NCBI GenBank assembly: GCA_022763315.1
Contig: JALEHA010000098.1
Location: forward strand, 17,347-81,346
Direction of reading: 5' to 3'
Origin: Algiphilus sp.
Lineage (GTDB): Bacteria > Pseudomonadota > Gammaproteobacteria > Nevskiales > Nevskiaceae
Length of the DNA: 64,000 bases
Numbering within the stretch: the stretch's first letter is position 1; each line of letters opens with the position of its first letter. The notes beneath the pieces were generated by a model. It was not told the origin of the DNA. It did not search any database and saw nothing but the letters and a program-made list of their open reading frames with translations. Positions 51,028 through 59,853 of the stretch are shown piece after piece. A program made the position numbers and the translations under genes.

Positions 51028-52629
51028 ATGAGCGTTGCCGAGGACCGGTTTCACGAGCATTTCCGCCGTGACCAGCAAGTGCCGCGCCACGGCGCCGCCG
51101 AGCCCGACCACGAGATATTGATCATCGGCGCCGGCATTGCCGGCATGGGCGCGGCCATCGAACTATTGAGCCGCGGCATCACATCCTTCTCGATCATCGA
51201 GCGCGCCGACGACGTCGGCGGCACCTGGCGCGACAACCGCTACCCCGGCGTGGCGGTGGACATCACCTCCTTCGTCTACTCCTTTTCCTTCGAGCAGGAC
51301 CCGAACTGGTCGCGGGTCTTCGCGCCGGGTGACGAGTTGCAGAACTACGCCCGCCGCGTGGCCAGCAAGTACGGTCTCTATCCGTACATGCGCTTCGGCG
51401 TCAGCGTGGAGCGCGCCGAGTTTGACGAAGGCAACCACCTGTGGCGGGTGACGACCGACAAGGGGTTGGTCACCGCCCGTCATCTGGTGTCCGCCACCGG
51501 CGGATTGATTTCACCCAAGCTGCCGGATATCACGGGTGTCGAGGATTTCCAGGGTGAGCGCATGCATACCGCGCGCTGGGACCACAATGTGGACCTTACC
51601 GGCAAGCGCGTAGCGGTGATCGGTACCGGTGCCACCGCGGTGCAGCTGATTCCCGAGATCGCCCCGCAGGTGGCGCACCTGGATGTCTATCAGCGCACCC
51701 CCATCTGGGTGCTCAAGAAGCCGGACGCCCGTCTCCCGGGCTGGTTGCGCACGATTTTCCGTTGGTCGGGCCTGGCCCAGCGCGGTGTGCGCGCGACCAC
51801 CGATGCGCTGACGGAAGCGCTGATGATCATCTCGGCCGTGTACTACAACCGCATGCCCTGGCTGGTGCGCTGGGCCGAGCGCGCGGGCGTCAACAACATG
51901 CGCGAGCAGTTGCCGGACAACCCGGAGTTGTGGGAAAAGCTGACGCCCCGTTACGGCTTCGGCTGCAAGCGGCCGACATTCTCGAACGAGTATTTCGCCA
52001 CCTTCGGCCAGGATCACGTCGATCTGGTCACCACCCCCATCCAGCGCATTACGCCCAAGGGGATCGAGACCACCGACGGCACCGAGCGCGAGATTGACGT
52101 GCTGATCCTGGCGACCGGCTACAAGGTGTTCGAGAAGGGCAACCTGCCATCCTATGACGTCGTAGGACGCAATGGCATCGATCTGGGAGAGTTCTGGGAA
52201 GAGAGCCGCTATCAGGCCTACGAGGGGATGACGGTGCCCGGTTATCCCAACTTCTACATCATGCTGGGCCCGTACGCACTCATCGGTTCGTCCTATTTCA
52301 AGATGGTCGAGGGCAATGCGATTCACCTGGCGCGCTGCATCGAGGCTGCCCGCGCACGTGATGCGACCAGCGTGGAGATTCGCCGGGACGTGCACGACCG
52401 CTACTTCCAGAACATCCAGAAGCGCCAGCGGGGGACGGTATTCCTGAACCATAGCTGCGGGGCGTCGAACAGCTACTACTTTGATCGCCATGGCGACGCT
52501 CCCTTGCTGCGGCCATCCACCTCCTTCGAGATGCTGTGGCGAGCCAAGCATCTCCCCATGAAGCACTATCGCTTCGAACACGCTGCATCAGCAACCCGAG
52601 AAGACGGCTATCGGGCCGCGCAGCCCTGA
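51028..52629 (+). CDS. Flavin-containing monooxygenase, Baeyer-Villiger type
   Basis: A 533-residue class B monooxygenase with ILIIGAGIAGMGAA for FAD, the loop GGTWRDNRYPGVAVD, the fingerprint FQGERMHTARW (a variant of FxGxxxHxxxW), and VAVIGTGATAV for NADPH. It should convert a ketone to an ester or lactone using O2 and NADPH. It is distinct from the enzyme at 18409. Its neighbours, an SDR and an HSL-type esterase upstream and thioesterases downstream, give a complete alcohol-ketone-ester-acid path. GGAGGA precedes the ATG. Confidence 0.9.
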   Translation: MSVAEDRFHEHFRRDQQVPRHGAAEPDHEILIIGAGIAGMGAAIELLSRGITSFSIIERADDVGGTWRDNRYPGVAVDITSFVYSFSFEQDPNWSRVFAPGDELQNYARRVASKYGLYPYMRFGVSVERAEFDEGNHLWRVTTDKGLVTARHLVSATGGLISPKLPDITGVEDFQGERMHTARWDHNVDLTGKRVAVIGTGATAVQLIPEIAPQVAHLDVYQRTPIWVLKKPDARLPGWLRTIFRWSGLAQRGVRATTDALTEALMIISAVYYNRMPWLVRWAERAGVNNMREQLPDNPELWEKLTPRYGFGCKRPTFSNEYFATFGQDHVDLVTTPIQRITPKGIETTDGTEREIDVLILATGYKVFEKGNLPSYDVVGRNGIDLGEFWEESRYQAYEGMTVPGYPNFYIMLGPYALIGSSYFKMVEGNAIHLARCIEAARARDATSVEIRRDVHDRYFQNIQKRQRGTVFLNHSCGASNSYYFDRHGDAPLLRPSTSFEMLWRAKHLPMKHYRFEHAASATREDGYRAAQP

Positions 52630-52644
52630 TGGCTGGAGTAGGCG

Positions 52645-53118
52645 GTGCTTTTGCCTGGCAGTGACCCTGTGGCGGTGGTGCGGCAGTTCAGCGAGCAGGT
52701 GCCGCACAGCCGAGATCTGGGCATGGAGGTGGTTGCGGTAGAAGCCGACCGGGTCCGCATGCGCCTCGCTCCGCCGCAGTGGTTGCGCGCCGACGATGGT
52801 GCGGACGAAATCTGCAGCGGCGTGCTGTATTCGCTGGCGGACTCCGCTGCCGGGCTCGCGGTATTCGCCGCCGCGCAGGAGCTGTCACCGATCGCCACGC
52901 TGGATCTGCGCATGGACTATCTGCGGCCGGCCACCATCGACCGTGCCTTGCTGGCGATCGCCGGCTGCCTCCATATCACGGACGAGGTCGCGTTTGTCCG
53001 TTGCGAAATCTTCTCCGAAGGGAAGGCGCAACCGGTCGCCACCGGCAGCGCCACCTTCATGCGCAACACCCCCGGTCAACGATTCAAGACGTTCAACGAG
53101 CAGGAAGACGGCACATGA
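52645..53118 (+). CDS. PaaI-type hot-dog thioesterase
   Basis: A 157-residue hot-dog protein, started by GTG 52645. ADEICSGVLYSLADSAAGLAV takes the place of the usual NGGxxxxLxDxAxG helix, with Cys-Ser-Gly in place of the catalytic-site NGG or HGG. The strands LDLRMDYLRPA and ATGSATFM follow the family pattern. It is probably a CoA thioesterase with altered specificity. Its stop overlaps the next hot-dog gene by 4 bp, so the two may form a heteromer. Confidence 0.75.
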   Translation: MLLPGSDPVAVVRQFSEQVPHSRDLGMEVVAVEADRVRMRLAPPQWLRADDGADEICSGVLYSLADSAAGLAVFAAAQELSPIATLDLRMDYLRPATIDRALLAIAGCLHITDEVAFVRCEIFSEGKAQPVATGSATFMRNTPGQRFKTFNEQEDGT

Positions 53119-53570
53119 GCGGCATCGTCGAGCAGGCGGAATCGCGCGACGATCACGCGGCCTGCATCGCCTGGCAGTCGCTGCTGGCGCGCATCCCCTA
53201 CGCCCGGCATCTCGGGCTCGAGGTCCAGCTGGGCCAGACCGGCATCGAGGTTCATCTGCCGTACCGCGAGGCCCTGGTCGGCAACAGCAAGCTGCCCGCC
53301 CTGCACGGCGGCGTGATCGGCGGGCTGATCGAGATCACCGCGCGGGTTGCTGCGCAAGATCAGGACACGCGGGCCCGTCGCCCGCGCATCCTGGACTGCA
53401 ACATCGACTACCTGCGCTCTGCTCGTGCACGATCCACTTTCGCCAGCGCCGAGGTGGTGCGCCATGGTCGCCGCACCGGGGTGGTACAGGTCACCTGTCG
53501 ACAGGAAGGCGCCAGCGCGTGGATCGCCCGCGGACGGATACAACTGCTGTTTCCCGCCACCGATCGATAG
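53115..53570 (+). CDS. PaaI-type hot-dog thioesterase
   Basis: A 151-residue hot-dog protein beginning MSGIVEQAESRDDH. The motif LPALHGGVIGGLIEITARVA matches the PaaI HGG-helix well, and CNIDYLRSARA and GVVQVTCRQEGA are family strands. It overlaps the preceding thioesterase-like gene by 4 bp. The two together may be a heteromeric thioesterase serving the thiolase-like protein encoded next. Confidence 0.78.
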   Translation: MSGIVEQAESRDDHAACIAWQSLLARIPYARHLGLEVQLGQTGIEVHLPYREALVGNSKLPALHGGVIGGLIEITARVAAQDQDTRARRPRILDCNIDYLRSARARSTFASAEVVRHGRRTGVVQVTCRQEGASAWIARGRIQLLFPATDR

Positions 53571-53584
53571 CCACGAGAACCCGC

Positions 53585-55090
53585 ATGACCAACAGGGAGA
53601 ACACGACGCCGGTACTCGTCGGCGCCGGCCAGATCACCGCGCGTGAGCCGGATGCCGAACGCACGCCCATCGGCTTGATTGCCGACGCGGCCCGGGCCGC
53701 GGCCGCGGACTGCGGCGTGGCCGGCGTGCTGGACCAGATCCAGTCACTGACCTGCCTGAACATTCTGGCGCCGGCCTATCCCGATGCCCCGGGGAGCCTG
53801 GCGCGGTGCCTGGGCATTGATCCCGGCGAGCGCTTCTACACGCCCATCGGCGGCAATATGGGGCAATGGCTGGTCGGCTACTACGCGAGTCGCATCGCCG
53901 CCGGGGAGCTCGACTGCGCCCTGATCGCAGGGGGTGAGGCGCTGGCCACGCAGATGCGCGGCCAGGGTGCCGGCCTGTCCGGGGTGATCGACAACGCAAG
54001 CGGGGAGAGCCCGCGGCTGCTCGGCGACGACCGCGCGCCGACCCTTGCGACCGAGCAACACCATGGGCTAGACCTGCCCATCCAGATTTATCCATTGTTC
54101 GAGCAGGCTCTGCGCGGCCGCTACGGGCATGGCCCGGTCGAGCACCGGCGGATGCTGGGCGAATCGTATGCCCGGTTCAATGCCGTCGCGGTGAACAATC
54201 CGCAGGCCTGGCGCCGCGAGCCGCTATCAGCGGCCGACATCGCCGAGCGCACACCGCGAAACCGCATGGTCGGCGCCCCTTACACCAAGCAAATGAATGC
54301 CATCATCGCGGTGGATCAATCCGCCGCACTGGTGATGATGTCCGCCGCCAGGGCCCGGGAACTGGGCATCGACCCCGAACGCTGGGTATACCCCCTGGCC
54401 GCGGCCGACGCGCACGAGCGCTGGTTCGTGTCCGAGCGGGCGGACCTGTCCCGCTCGCCAGCGATCACCGCCTGCGGCGAACGGCTGTTTGCGGCCAGCG
54501 GGCTCGCCATCGATGACATCGACCATATCGACCTGTACAGCTGTTTCCCCAGCGCGGTGCAGATGGCGCGCGACGCGCTGGGTATCACGGCGCAGGACCC
54601 CCGGCCGCTGACTGTTACCGGCGGACTGGCCTATCACGGCGGCCCCGGCAACAACTATTGCACCCACGCCATCGCCGAGATCATGACCCGCATCCGCGCC
54701 GACCGAAGCGCCACCGGACTGGTCAGCGGTGTGGGCTGGTACATGAGCAAGCATTCGCTGGGGCTCTACGGTGGCCGACCGCCCACCGCCGGTTGGCAGC
54801 CCACTGATGCGGCCGGGCTGCAAGCAGAAATCGACGCCGGTCCCGTTGTGGACATCGCGGAGCAGGCGCAAGGCACCGGCCGCATCGAAACCTACACCGT
54901 CATACACAGCCGCGCCGACCGCCCGGTTCAGGGCATCGTCCTGGGGCGGCTGGACGATGGCCGGCGCTTTGTGGCCAATACGCCAGACGATGCCGGCCTG
55001 CTCGATGCGATGACCAACGAGGAGTTTCTCGACCAGACAGGGTGCGTGCATCACGACGGCAAACGCAACCTGTTCACTCCGGACGAGTAA
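53585..55090 (+). CDS. Thiolase-like protein type 1 (TLP1) with extra C-terminal domain, no nucleophilic Cys
   Basis: A 501-residue thiolase-like protein. The N-terminal 400 residues follow the thiolase fold (PVLVGAGQITARE, SLARCLGI, then FPSAVQMARDALGI, and GGLAYHGGPGNNY). The nucleophile position reads IGGNMGQWLV, with no Cys. The last 90 residues (ETYTVIHSRADRPVQG, then RFVANTPDDAGLLDAM) match the additional domain of mycobacterial TLP1-type proteins. Its reaction is not established. With the protein at 8424 it is the second cysteine-less thiolase in the window. It lies 14 bp after the thioesterases. Confidence 0.83.
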   Translation: MTNRENTTPVLVGAGQITAREPDAERTPIGLIADAARAAAADCGVAGVLDQIQSLTCLNILAPAYPDAPGSLARCLGIDPGERFYTPIGGNMGQWLVGYYASRIAAGELDCALIAGGEALATQMRGQGAGLSGVIDNASGESPRLLGDDRAPTLATEQHHGLDLPIQIYPLFEQALRGRYGHGPVEHRRMLGESYARFNAVAVNNPQAWRREPLSAADIAERTPRNRMVGAPYTKQMNAIIAVDQSAALVMMSAARARELGIDPERWVYPLAAADAHERWFVSERADLSRSPAITACGERLFAASGLAIDDIDHIDLYSCFPSAVQMARDALGITAQDPRPLTVTGGLAYHGGPGNNYCTHAIAEIMTRIRADRSATGLVSGVGWYMSKHSLGLYGGRPPTAGWQPTDAAGLQAEIDAGPVVDIAEQAQGTGRIETYTVIHSRADRPVQGIVLGRLDDGRRFVANTPDDAGLLDAMTNEEFLDQTGCVHHDGKRNLFTPDE

Positions 55091-55108
55091 GCGAGAAGAG
55101 GGGAAACG

Positions 55109-56288
55109 ATGAATGCGGCACCCGAATCAGCATTCGACCAGGCCAGCGTAGCCGAGCGCATGCGCGACATTCGCGAGGCCAACCGCGTGGTCAGCGAAGC
55201 TTTCGCCGGGAATACATGCGCAGTGCATCGATCACCATCACTTCCCACAGGAGGCCTGGGAGGCGCTGGGCGAATACGGGCTGCTCTGCATCACCATTCC
55301 CGAGGAACTGGGCGGCGGCGGCCAAGTGGAACTGGTCGCGCTGATGGAAGCGCCGGCCGAGGCCGGACTGGTGTTGCCCATGTTGCTGCTCATCGGCTTT
55401 GCGCGGGAGCCGTTCATCCGCCACGGTACGCCCGATCAGATGGAGCGTTTCGTCAAGCCGACGATCAGCGGCGCCCAGAATCTTTGCTTCGCCATTACCG
55501 AGACGGATGTCGGCACCAACAGCTTCGCGATGTCCTCGCTGGCGACGTCGGATGGCGACGGCTACCGCCTGACCGGGCGCAACGTGTTCATCTCCGGCGC
55601 GGCGGACGCCGATCGCATGCTGGTCGTCGCCTGCAACCGGAAGTCCGGCGAGGTCGAGCGGCGCACCGAGGGCATGTCCCTGTTCGAGGTGAATGCCGAC
55701 GCGCCCGGCGTGGAACTGCAGCCCCTGAATATCGACGTGGGCTGGTCGGAGCGCCAGTACCTGGTGTTCTTCGACGACGTCGAGCTCGGCGCGGACCGCT
55801 TGATCGGCAACCCGGGACAGGGCCTGGCCGGCATGTTCGAGGCGCTGAACTCGGAACGCCTGCTGGTGACCGCCATGTCCGTGGGCCTGGGCACCTACGC
55901 GCTGAAAAAGGCCGTGGCCTACGCCAACGAACGCAAGCCTTTCGGCGTACCCATCGGGCGCTACCAGGCCCTGCAGCACCGGCTGGCCGAGGCCAAGGCC
56001 GAACCGGCGGCCGCCCGGCTCATGATGATCCAGGCCGCCGCGACCCCCTAGATGCGGGCGGCAACGCCGGCGACCATGCCAACATGGCCAAGTTGCTCGG
56101 CTCGCGCGCCGCGGTCAAGCCTGCCGAGGCCGCGGCTGCAAGCCCAGGGCGGCTACGGCTTCGACAAGGATCACGACATCATCACGCTATGGCCCTCGGC
56201 CCGGCTGATGGAGATCGCACCCATCAATAACGAGATGCTACTCAACTACATCGGTGAACATGTCCTCGGCCTGCCAAAACCCTACTGA
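55109..56288 (+). pseudogene. Acyl-CoA dehydrogenase with multiple frameshifts
   Basis: Read across frames, this is a full-length acyl-CoA dehydrogenase related to those at 885 and 10073. The start MNAAPESAFDQASVAERMRD runs to about 55205. Two single-base losses (at about 55208 and 55218) are needed to reach HHHFPQEAWEALGEYGL and IPEELGGGGQ. The long middle (ITETDVGTNSF, RKPFGVPIGRYQALQHRLAE) ends in a stop at 56051. A further shift gives LDAGGNAGDHANMAKLLGS, and another near 56140 leads to QGGYGFDKDHD and the family ending EHVLGLPKPY. At least four frameshifts make it inactive unless these are assembly errors. Confidence 0.8.
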
Positions 56289-57168
56289 GACGCCCCGCGC
56301 GATCGAGCGCGACGGATTCACCGCCCCGGATGGCCGTGACATCGCGCTGTGGCGCTGGCCGCGATCAGCCGGGCGCCCCACGCTGCACTGGGCCCATGCG
56401 ACGGGCTTTCATGGCCGGTTGTACAGGCCGCTGCTCGACCAGCTCGCGGACGATTGCAACGTGCTCGCCTGGGACATGCGCGGCCACGGGGCCAGCGCCG
56501 CGGCGGCGGATACTGCGACGTTCCGGGGTTGGGAAACCTACTACCAGGACCTCACCGCCTGGTTGGATCGCCTGGATGAGCCGGTCTGGCTGGCCGGCCA
56601 CTCCATCGGCGCCACCACCAGCATCATGGCCGCGGCCCGGCGGCCGGGCAAGGTGCTGGGCCTGATCCTGGCCGAGCCCGTGATAATGGATCGCTGGCAG
56701 GGCTGGCAGTTGTGGTTGGCCAAGCTGCTGCGCCAGTCCCACCGGTTGTCCCTGGCGGCCGGCGCGGCACGCCGGCGCCGGGCGTTCGACTCGCACACCG
56801 TGGCCCTGGACAACTACCGTGGCCGCGGAGGCTTCAAGACCTGGCCCGAGGCTTGGCTTGAAGCCTATGTCCAGCACGGTCTCGTGCAGCATGGCGATGA
56901 GGTTCGACTGGCCTGCACGCCGGAGTGGGAAAGCACCACCTTCGCCCATACCGAACACAACCCCTGGCCCGGCATCCGTGACTTGCAGTGTCCGGTGATC
57001 GCATTGGCCGCGGAACGCGCATCAACCTTCTCGCCAAGGGCACGTCAGCGTATGCGCGCCTTCCTCCCCGCCGCCGAGGTGTACGTCCTGACCGGAACAA
57101 CCCATTTCCTACCCATGGAGCGAGCCAACGCGGTGCGGGATGCCGTGCGGGAGATGATGTCACATTGA
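56254..57168 (+). CDS. Alpha/beta hydrolase
   Basis: A 304-residue alpha/beta hydrolase starting within the end of the broken acyl-CoA dehydrogenase gene (35-bp overlap). Motifs: HWAHATGFHGRLYRPLL, LAWDMRGHGAS, the nucleophile Ser in LAGHSIGATTS (about residue 126), and the C-terminal His in TGTTHFLPMER. It resembles esterases and C-C or lactone hydrolases acting on hydrophobic substrates. A second start, ATG 56260, is equally possible. It is the last gene of the operon that begins at 48203; no terminator is visible until 57478. Confidence 0.85.
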   Translation: MNMSSACQNPTETPRAIERDGFTAPDGRDIALWRWPRSAGRPTLHWAHATGFHGRLYRPLLDQLADDCNVLAWDMRGHGASAAAADTATFRGWETYYQDLTAWLDRLDEPVWLAGHSIGATTSIMAAARRPGKVLGLILAEPVIMDRWQGWQLWLAKLLRQSHRLSLAAGAARRRRAFDSHTVALDNYRGRGGFKTWPEAWLEAYVQHGLVQHGDEVRLACTPEWESTTFAHTEHNPWPGIRDLQCPVIALAAERASTFSPRARQRMRAFLPAAEVYVLTGTTHFLPMERANAVRDAVREMMSH

Positions 57169-57477
57169 CGCCGAAGCGTGGTGGCGAGCTGGGGGGGGGA
57201 CGCGCCACGAACGTTGTGGGGACTAGCTCGTTGATGCGGAAACTCACGAGAAGGCCCAAACCGAGACTTGAACGCCGCCCGAGCAGTTGGTGCGTACGAA
57301 GGATGGGGTCGATGTGGTTTGTTCTGTACCGGCGAACCAACAAGTGTCGCAGAGTAGTGCACTGGTAGTTCAGCGCTCGGTGGCATTGGAATCATGCTTC
57401 CGTTGTATTTCCGCTGGCGCCGGTACTCCTTGGTGGCATGGGTCTACAACAGACTCAGAGTGTTCGCACTGATTGTC
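57169..57477. other. Boundary between catabolic and accessory regions, no gene seen
   Basis: About 310 bp with lower GC than the flanks and no supportable gene. It ends at the terminator at 57478. I looked for a tRNA-like fold, since such a boundary is a common integration point, and found none. Confidence 0.5.
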
Positions 57478-57505
57478 GATCCGGGCCATTGTGCCCGGAT
57501 CTTTT
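57478..57505 (+). terminator. Rho-independent terminator
   Basis: A perfect 9-bp stem GATCCGGGC/GCCCGGATC with a 6-nt loop (CATTGT) is followed by TTTT. It closes transcription entering from the left, 36 bp before the antitoxin gene. Confidence 0.75.
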
Positions 57506-57541
57506 GGATCCGCGTCGCGCGTTCACCACGGGAGGCTTGGA

Positions 57542-57958
57542 GTGAGCAGTGATCCGCGTCCGCCAAAACAAACCGAACTCACCCCGCGTGAGGCTGAGGC
57601 CGGCCTCAAGGTAGCGCTACGGCTGGCCGAACAATGGGCAATCTCAGACGCCGAGCTCGCAGCGCTGCTGGATGTCGATGCCGCGGAACCGGACGCGTGG
57701 CGCAGCAATGGTTTCGATCCGGCAGCCTATAGCGATGCGGCTATCCAAGAGATGCTGACCCGGGTAAGCCATTTGATGGGCATCTATAGGGTGTTGCATG
57801 ACCTTTTCGTCGACTCGTCCCAGGCCGACGCCTGGCTCAAGCGACCGCACGAGTTTGGCCCGCTGGCCGGCCTGTCTGCCTTGCGGTACATGCTGGATGA
57901 CGGGCTGGAGAGAGTGCGTTATGTCCGCCGCTATCTCGGCGGCGTCCTGCATGGTTAG
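57542..57958 (+). CDS. Xre/MbcA/ParS-type antitoxin, without visible toxin
   Basis: A 138-residue protein from GTG 57542 with GGAGG 6 bp upstream. The first half is an Xre-like helical region (LTPREAEAGLKVALRLAEQW, then ISDAELAALLDV). The C-terminal half has the DUF2384 pattern: VSHLMGIYRVLHDLF, WLKRPHEFGPLAGLSALRYM and GLERVRYVRRYL. Such proteins normally neutralise a RES-domain toxin (NAD-depleting) encoded just downstream. No RES gene can be read in the following 880 bp before the IS element, so it is an orphan. It could still act as a DNA-binding regulator. Confidence 0.82.
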   Translation: MSSDPRPPKQTELTPREAEAGLKVALRLAEQWAISDAELAALLDVDAAEPDAWRSNGFDPAAYSDAAIQEMLTRVSHLMGIYRVLHDLFVDSSQADAWLKRPHEFGPLAGLSALRYMLDDGLERVRYVRRYLGGVLHG

Positions 57959-58841
57959 GGCACGGAAGGGGCCTCCAAATGGACGGAGCAGCCGGGGAGC
58001 ACGGGTCTGCCTCCAAGGCCGTTCGGGCGCAGCGCTCCTGGCGGAGCGTGGCGACCGGGCCCACCGCCATAATCGCGAGCTTTTTCTCGCTTGCCGCGGG
58101 TGACGCAACAATTCTGACGGTGAGCAGTGCCCACTCGGATTTGGAAGGCAGCTTCTGGTGCTCGTACCGCTGGTATCATGGGAGCGAGGCGCGCACGTCG
58201 CAGGACAATCAAGCAGACTCGTCTTTGTTCGATAATTTGTTGGCAGTGCTCTATGGGGCCCGTCTCGCTATGACGCCATCGCACCTGCATCTCGTCCGCT
58301 GTGCGGTGAATCCTCGAAGGAACGAGCGCTGCGTGCATTGTTCGATGCCCTCAAGGCCCCCGAAACTTCGGTGTCGGAAGCGGTAGCCCGCATGCGGCAA
58401 TGGCAGGAAGCCGCTCGCAGGCCACAACTTGGTCTCGCAAGGCAGGCACCTCACGTGCTGCCAGCGGAGGCTGTCCCTGACGATGAGGAAATGCTGCATC
58501 TGCTCGCACTTGGTGAGCGACTACTGCGGTAGTGGGAGTAGCTGGCCGCATAGCGCCCAGCTGCTCCTAGGTCGGCGAGAGCGGTGTGCCGCCATCCGCA
58601 ACCAGGGCCGGTGCGGTGCTTCATTTTTGGCTTCGAGAGAAGTGCACAAATTGACCTCGATGCGAGCTGTCTCGGGGGGAGGGCGCCCAGTCATCGCCGA
58701 ACATCGAGGAGCGATCATCGTGCGACGGCGGTGTGCACAGCTCGCACCCCTGATCCCAGCAGTTGCGGCAGAAGTACTAGCCCTCCCCCGTAGGATCATC
58801 GTCATCCGTATCACTGGCGGCGAGATAGAAAATCAGGCCGC
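57959..58841. other. Degraded stretch after the antitoxin, no secure gene
   Basis: A RES toxin would be expected here and is not recognisable. One frame ending at 58532 is protein-like (ESSKERALRALFDALKAPE, then SEAVARMRQWQEAARRP) but has no good start. A second frame reads REVHKLTSMRAVSGGGRPVI around 58650 and runs into the IS element at about 58850. Both may be fragments of genes broken by the insertions. Confidence 0.4.
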
Positions 58842-59792
58842 CTACCTGTGTAAACCCACCAGGTTGTTCACGGATAAGCCGAGGGTGCTGACGGGCGTTT
58901 GGTAGTTCAGGCTGGCGTGTGGCCGATGCCAGTTGTACTGGTGGAGCCAGGCGGGTAGATGCTGGGTGCGCTGGTCGGCGTTGTCATAGCTTTTGGCGTA
59001 GGCCCATTCGCGCAGGGCGGTCTGGATGAAGCGCTCGGCCTTGCCGTTGGTGCGCGGGGTGTAGGGCTTGGTGCGCACGTGGCGGATACCCAGGCGGCGG
59101 AGCAGCCGGGCAAAGCACTGCGACTTGTAGCAGGCGCCGTTGTCGGTCATGACGCGCTCGATGGTGATGCCGAAGCCCCGGTAGTAGCGGATGGCCTGGA
59201 TGAGCGCCCGGCACGCGCTGCGGCCGGTTTCGTCGGCATGCACGGTGCTCAGCGCCAGCCGGGAGGCATCGTCGACGGCGACGTGGACGTAATCCCAGCC
59301 CGCCCCGCGTGAGCTCAGGCGCCGGCTGTCGGTGACGCGATGCCCCGGACGGTGGAAACGCCCGAGCTTCTTCACATCCAGGTGCAGCATCTGGCCAGGC
59401 CGGTCCCAGGCGTAGCGCCGTACCGGTCGGGGTGGATCCAGCACCGACAGCCGATTGAGCCCGGCGCGCTGCAGCACGCGGCCAATGGTGGCCATCGACA
59501 CCCCGGTGCACGCATGAATCTGACGGTAGGTGCGTCGCTCGCGACGCAGCGCAATGATCCGCTCGCACAGCGAATGCGCCGTCCGATGCGGACAGCGCGC
59601 CGGGCGCGAACCCCGATCGCTCAACCCCGCTTCGCCTTCATCCAGGTAGCGGCGGCGCCACTTGTAGGCAGTGCGCACACTCACACCCGCTGCCTGCGCC
59701 GCTTCCTCGGCCCGAAGCCCCTCTTCCAGCATCCGCCGAACCAAAAGGGCTCGACCATAGGGCGTCAATCGGGCATGTTGATGGCTGTTCAT
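58842..59792 (-). CDS. IS481-family transposase, intact
   Basis: A 316-residue DDE transposase. The N-terminal helix-turn-helix is in GLRAEEAAQAAGVSVRTAYKWRRRY-type sequence; a second HTH follows (RRERRTYRQIHACTG). The integrase core shows Asp in HVAVDDASRL, Asp in MTDNGACYKS and Glu in TNGKAERFIQT. The C-terminus ends NYQTPVSTLGLSVNNLVGLH. All catalytic residues are present, so it should be active. Its start lies 61 bp from that of the oppositely oriented copy at 59854. It could mobilise the deleted element at 47880. Confidence 0.93.
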   Translation of the reverse strand: MNSHQHARLTPYGRALLVRRMLEEGLRAEEAAQAAGVSVRTAYKWRRRYLDEGEAGLSDRGSRPARCPHRTAHSLCERIIALRRERRTYRQIHACTGVSMATIGRVLQRAGLNRLSVLDPPRPVRRYAWDRPGQMLHLDVKKLGRFHRPGHRVTDSRRLSSRGAGWDYVHVAVDDASRLALSTVHADETGRSACRALIQAIRYYRGFGITIERVMTDNGACYKSQCFARLLRRLGIRHVRTKPYTPRTNGKAERFIQTALREWAYAKSYDNADQRTQHLPAWLHQYNWHRPHASLNYQTPVSTLGLSVNNLVGLHR

Positions 59793-59853
59793 CCGGGGCC
59801 GCTGGCCCGAAGCTGATGGGTGTCAAGGCCCGTCAGCCTAAGGAGCAACCCGG

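Noticed and set aside
57169..57541. A tRNA or integration site at the border of the accessory region
   Set aside because: I could not form a cloverleaf or find a CCA-ended arm; only a terminator hairpin is present.
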